This document shows positions 61,234 to 64,000 of a stretch of DNA of 64,000 nucleotides, in pieces (position 1 is the stretch's first letter; every line of letters begins with the position of its first letter). Origin of the DNA: Pochonia chlamydosporia 170 (taxonomy: Eukaryota; Ascomycota; Sordariomycetes; Hypocreales; Clavicipitaceae); contig NC_035794.1 of assembly GCF_001653235.2 (NCBI RefSeq), forward strand, positions 2,294,001 through 2,358,000. Reading direction: 5' to 3'. The position numbers and the translations under genes were made by a program. The notes below the pieces were generated by a model. That model was not told the DNA's origin, ran no database searches, and worked only from the letters and a program-made list of their open reading frames with translations.

Positions 61234-64000
61234 ATGGACTATTCAAGCCTCCGTGCCGCAACTCTGCGGGACGGAGAAGACGAAGAAGCCGTCACTGTCG
61301 ACACCCGCGCCCTCATAGACAAAGTCCTCGCCAGATATTCCGGAGAATGGACTACGCTCAGGGAACTCATCCAAAACGCCGCTGATGCGCAAGCATCCAC
61401 AGTTGTTGTGAAATGGGAGACGGTTCCCTCAACCCAAGTGCCGGTGCCTAATACCACGAGCCGATCCGAGCTGTTGAAGCATGCTATAGCAAACCATACA
61501 TTACGGCGTTTAGTTGTGCAAAACGACGGGCAGCCGTTTACGAAGACGGACTGGGGTCGACTGAAGAGAATAGCAGAAGGGAATCCGGACGAGACGAAAA
61601 TTGGCGCCTTTGGTGTTGGATTCTACAGCGTGTTTGCCGACTGCGAGGAGCCTTTTGTGAGCTCTGGGAGCGAAGCCATGGCCTTTTACTGGAAAGGAAA
61701 CTCGTTATTTACTAGAAAATCACAGCTGCCCGAGGACAAGGCCAGCAAGGATACAATATTTGTCTTGGACTACAGGAACACCACGACGCCCATGCCAAAC
61801 CTTCTTTCCGTTGGCCAGTTCCTCGCCACCAGTTTGACATTTGTAGCTCTACAAAATATTGAGTTTTGGATTGATGATTATCAAATACTGTCGTTGAAGA
61901 AGAAATCTTCCCCTCCGGCAGACCTTGCTTTGCCCCGAGACCTGGAGGCGAGAACCAAGGAAGGCCTCATGAAGGTTGTTGGTGTGGACCGGACGAGCAC
62001 ACAGATTGATGCCGCATACATGAGTGCAATGGGCTGGAAGCCGCAGTCATCAGCGTCAGCTACCAAGAACACCGACTCATACGGCTCAAACGAAGCGCCG
62101 TCTCTCCGGGCATTTTTCGCACGTTTAACATCGAGTGCCTCACAAGCCGGGTTGCGATCAAAGGCGCAAAGCGAAGATAACCTGGTGCAGCCACAAATTG
62201 CCGAGGACGTCACCAAGGTGAATACATCGTCGATTTTCTTGAGTGCCACGTCAGCCACTGTGCACACCAAAGTTTCGTCCTCGTTTGCGTCTGAGCTTGA
62301 AAGAGCTACTAAGAAGCCTCCGCCCAGTTCAACCAAGATTTCGGTTCTCACCGCGTCGTATGACGAGGCCGGAGCGTCTGAGAGTTCCGCTGCGAATGCT
62401 GCCTTTAACAAAGCGACCGATGTGTTTGCTTCTGTTCTCCCGAATAAGAAGCCTGGTGGTCGCATCTTTATCGGGTTCCCGACAATGCAAACGACCGGCG
62501 CTGGGATGCACGTTTCCGCCCCATCAGTCATTCCCACCGTGGAACGAGAGGCTATTGATCTGAACGCACGCTGGGTTAGGACCTGGAACGTTGAACTTCT
62601 TCGCGCCGCCGGAATAGTGTGTAGATTGGCTTTTTCCAACGAAATGAGTGATCTGAGTCGCAGGATGCGATCCGCCGTCGAGAGCGGTCGGAAACTGTCC
62701 AACGCCATCATTTCGAAATTCATGCCCGAGGCTCTGCATACGCTCAAGACATTTACATTTCATGATTCGACACCAAGCAATCAGGTTGGGCAGATCATGG
62801 AAGAGGCGTTCTGGACCTGTTTCAAAAAGGCGTCTATCGAGATGTTCTCTAGTCAAGGCGTGCTCCAGACGACACATGTCCGTCTTGGGTCAGACGAGCT
62901 CAATGGCTTTGTGGAAAGCATCCCGGTTGTCCCAGAGGAGATGAAGAGCTCGCCCTTTGTTCGGAAACTGATAGATTTCGGCCTCATCTCACACATTACA
63001 GTCACCGACGTCAAAAAGGAGCTCGAGGCCAAGGCCCTGAATAAATCTCAAATGGTCAAGTTCATCTCGTGGGCGGGCAAGAAGAGTTTGAGTGGTGAAC
63101 TCGACCCTGGCAGCCGCGCCGCGCTCCTTGAGGTTGCCGTTGCCACCATGGGCGATGAGGACTCGCAAGGCGAAATCGTGGCGCTCGGCAGCATCAGGAA
63201 TTACTTGAGTCTAAACATTATTCCCGCCCATGTACCGATACCGCCAACTACTGTTCCGTTTGCTCTCACGACCAGTTCGCATCCCTCTGAACTCCAAGCC
63301 CTTGGCTGGGAACCACTCGAGGTGCTGCCCTGGTTTCGCTATCTGCTGGAATCGACAAACTCCAGACCAGAGGACGAGAGCGTGACCAGGTCAGCCAAGT
63401 TTGCGGTGCAGGTGTTGGTCATTCTGTCCAAGAACTGGGACACAATCTCGAACAAGGATAAGACGACCTTGGCGTCGTTGGTCCAAGCTAATGCGGTCAT
63501 GCCCACCAAACTCGGGTTGAAGCGGCCGGGAGAATCATTTTTTCCCTCTGTAAAATTGTTTGACGACTTGCCCGTCATTCAGGGATGCGAAAAGGTCAAG
63601 GAGAAGTTCTTGTTTGCTGTTGGTGTGCGAAAAACAGTTGATCTCGAGACCATCTTTACGCGGCTAGTGAACGACTCTGGTGACGGCAGCCAGAAGAAAT
63701 GGAGTCACATGGAACTCATCAAATACCTGGCTTCTGTGCAAAACGACATCCCGTCCGACGATCTCAAGAAACTGAAAGAAACAAGATTCTGTCCTGCGGA
63801 GGCCGGTCCAAAGGGGATGGAACCTACCAAGGCGACAAAGACACTGTACAAGGTATCCGAACTTTTTGAACCCAAGGACTCTGTTCGCGCTCTGGGGTTG
63901 TCCATTCTGCAGTGGCCCGGCCCTCCTGGCAGTTTCCGCGCCAGCAGCCCCGAGGCCAGATTTTTGTCCGTCCTCGGGTTACGCTCGTATCCTTCTGTCC
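61234..64000 (+). CDS. Sacsin-like GHKL ATPase protein (DUF3684 type), 3' end outside window
   Basis: Open for 922 codons from ATG 61234 to the window end with no stop or needed intron, so the protein is larger. The N-terminus is a GHKL (Hsp90-like) ATPase fold: N-box RELIQNAADAQ (about residues 41-51), then VQNDGQPFTKTDW and the lid/G2 motif IGAFGVGFYSVF (about residue 126). The NDG-x-x-F and G-x-F-G-x-G-F-x-SVF forms are those of sacsin-type ATPases. The rest matches the large fungus-specific proteins annotated as DUF3684/HATPase. It has a Ser-rich linker near residues 270-350 and long helical stretches after it. The role is unknown; a chaperone-like function is an inference. A 288-codon antisense frame (61881-62747) is a shadow. 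Confidence 0.87.
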   Translation, partial: MDYSSLRAATLRDGEDEEAVTVDTRALIDKVLARYSGEWTTLRELIQNAADAQASTVVVKWETVPSTQVPVPNTTSRSELLKHAIANHTLRRLVVQNDGQPFTKTDWGRLKRIAEGNPDETKIGAFGVGFYSVFADCEEPFVSSGSEAMAFYWKGNSLFTRKSQLPEDKASKDTIFVLDYRNTTTPMPNLLSVGQFLATSLTFVALQNIEFWIDDYQILSLKKKSSPPADLALPRDLEARTKEGLMKVVGVDRTSTQIDAAYMSAMGWKPQSSASATKNTDSYGSNEAPSLRAFFARLTSSASQAGLRSKAQSEDNLVQPQIAEDVTKVNTSSIFLSATSATVHTKVSSSFASELERATKKPPPSSTKISVLTASYDEAGASESSAANAAFNKATDVFASVLPNKKPGGRIFIGFPTMQTTGAGMHVSAPSVIPTVEREAIDLNARWVRTWNVELLRAAGIVCRLAFSNEMSDLSRRMRSAVESGRKLSNAIISKFMPEALHTLKTFTFHDSTPSNQVGQIMEEAFWTCFKKASIEMFSSQGVLQTTHVRLGSDELNGFVESIPVVPEEMKSSPFVRKLIDFGLISHITVTDVKKELEAKALNKSQMVKFISWAGKKSLSGELDPGSRAALLEVAVATMGDEDSQGEIVALGSIRNYLSLNIIPAHVPIPPTTVPFALTTSSHPSELQALGWEPLEVLPWFRYLLESTNSRPEDESVTRSAKFAVQVLVILSKNWDTISNKDKTTLASLVQANAVMPTKLGLKRPGESFFPSVKLFDDLPVIQGCEKVKEKFLFAVGVRKTVDLETIFTRLVNDSGDGSQKKWSHMELIKYLASVQNDIPSDDLKKLKETRFCPAEAGPKGMEPTKATKTLYKVSELFEPKDSVRALGLSILQWPGPPGSFRASSPEARFLSVLGLRSYPSV

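Noticed and set aside
61881..62747. 288-codon antisense frame
   Set aside because: It lies wholly inside the GHKL ATPase coding region on the opposite strand, has low-complexity composition and shows no domain.

Overview
The window looks like nuclear DNA of a filamentous ascomycete, most likely a Sordariomycete and perhaps Hypocreales. Genes sit on both strands without operons. Most are split by short introns of about 45-80 bp with GTRNGT-like donors, CTAAC/CTGAC branch sites and CAG/TAG acceptors. The families present include HET-domain proteins, Zn2Cys6 regulators, rhodopsin-like membrane proteins, F-box proteins with fungal N-termini, an RGS-LOV photoreceptor and DUF3684. The order assignment is an inference from family content only. 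Exon coordinates were built by hand by matching splice sites and reading phase, with no transcript evidence.

Layout. 0-5.3 kb: the 3' part of an unrecognised gene, then a flavin monooxygenase (+). 5.7-7.9 kb: a HET-domain protein (-). 10-12.7 kb: a Sec14/CRAL-TRIO lipid-transfer protein (+) with a CT microsatellite in its first intron, then a four-exon gene for a small cysteine-containing secreted protein (-). 14-15.5 kb: an F-box protein (+) with an uncertain middle. 15.5-19.4 kb: gene-poor. 19.4-26.9 kb, all +: amino-acid permease, ten-exon aldehyde dehydrogenase, and a zinc metallopeptidase with a probable jacalin-like lectin domain. 30.2-35.5 kb: a seven-helix rhodopsin-like protein and a GABA/choline-type permease (both +). 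36.3-42.2 kb: a regulator with two complete Zn2Cys6 clusters and a formylglycine-type sulfatase (both -). 44.2-45.7 kb: a membrane-anchored histidine acid phosphatase (+). 46.2-48.8 kb: an RGS-LOV photoreceptor (-). 50.1-56.9 kb: a compact housekeeping block with proteasome chaperone Pac3 (-), ribosome-biogenesis helicase Dhr1/Ecm16 (+), Mediator subunit Med6 (-) and an MMTAG2-like protein (+). 57-58.5 kb: a second rhodopsin-like protein (-) whose three internal exons match the first copy in length and phase. 61.2 kb to the window end: the 5' part of a sacsin-like GHKL ATPase (+).

No metabolic gene cluster, mobile element, CRISPR array, rRNA or convincing tRNA was seen. The permeases, aldehyde dehydrogenase, sulfatase, phosphatase and metallopeptidase fit nutrient scavenging. 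The rhodopsin-like proteins and RGS-LOV protein fit environmental sensing. The most unusual items are the RGS-LOV protein, the double-zinc-cluster regulator with a 7-nt first coding exon, the small secreted protein hidden by splicing, and the matched pair of rhodopsin-like genes.
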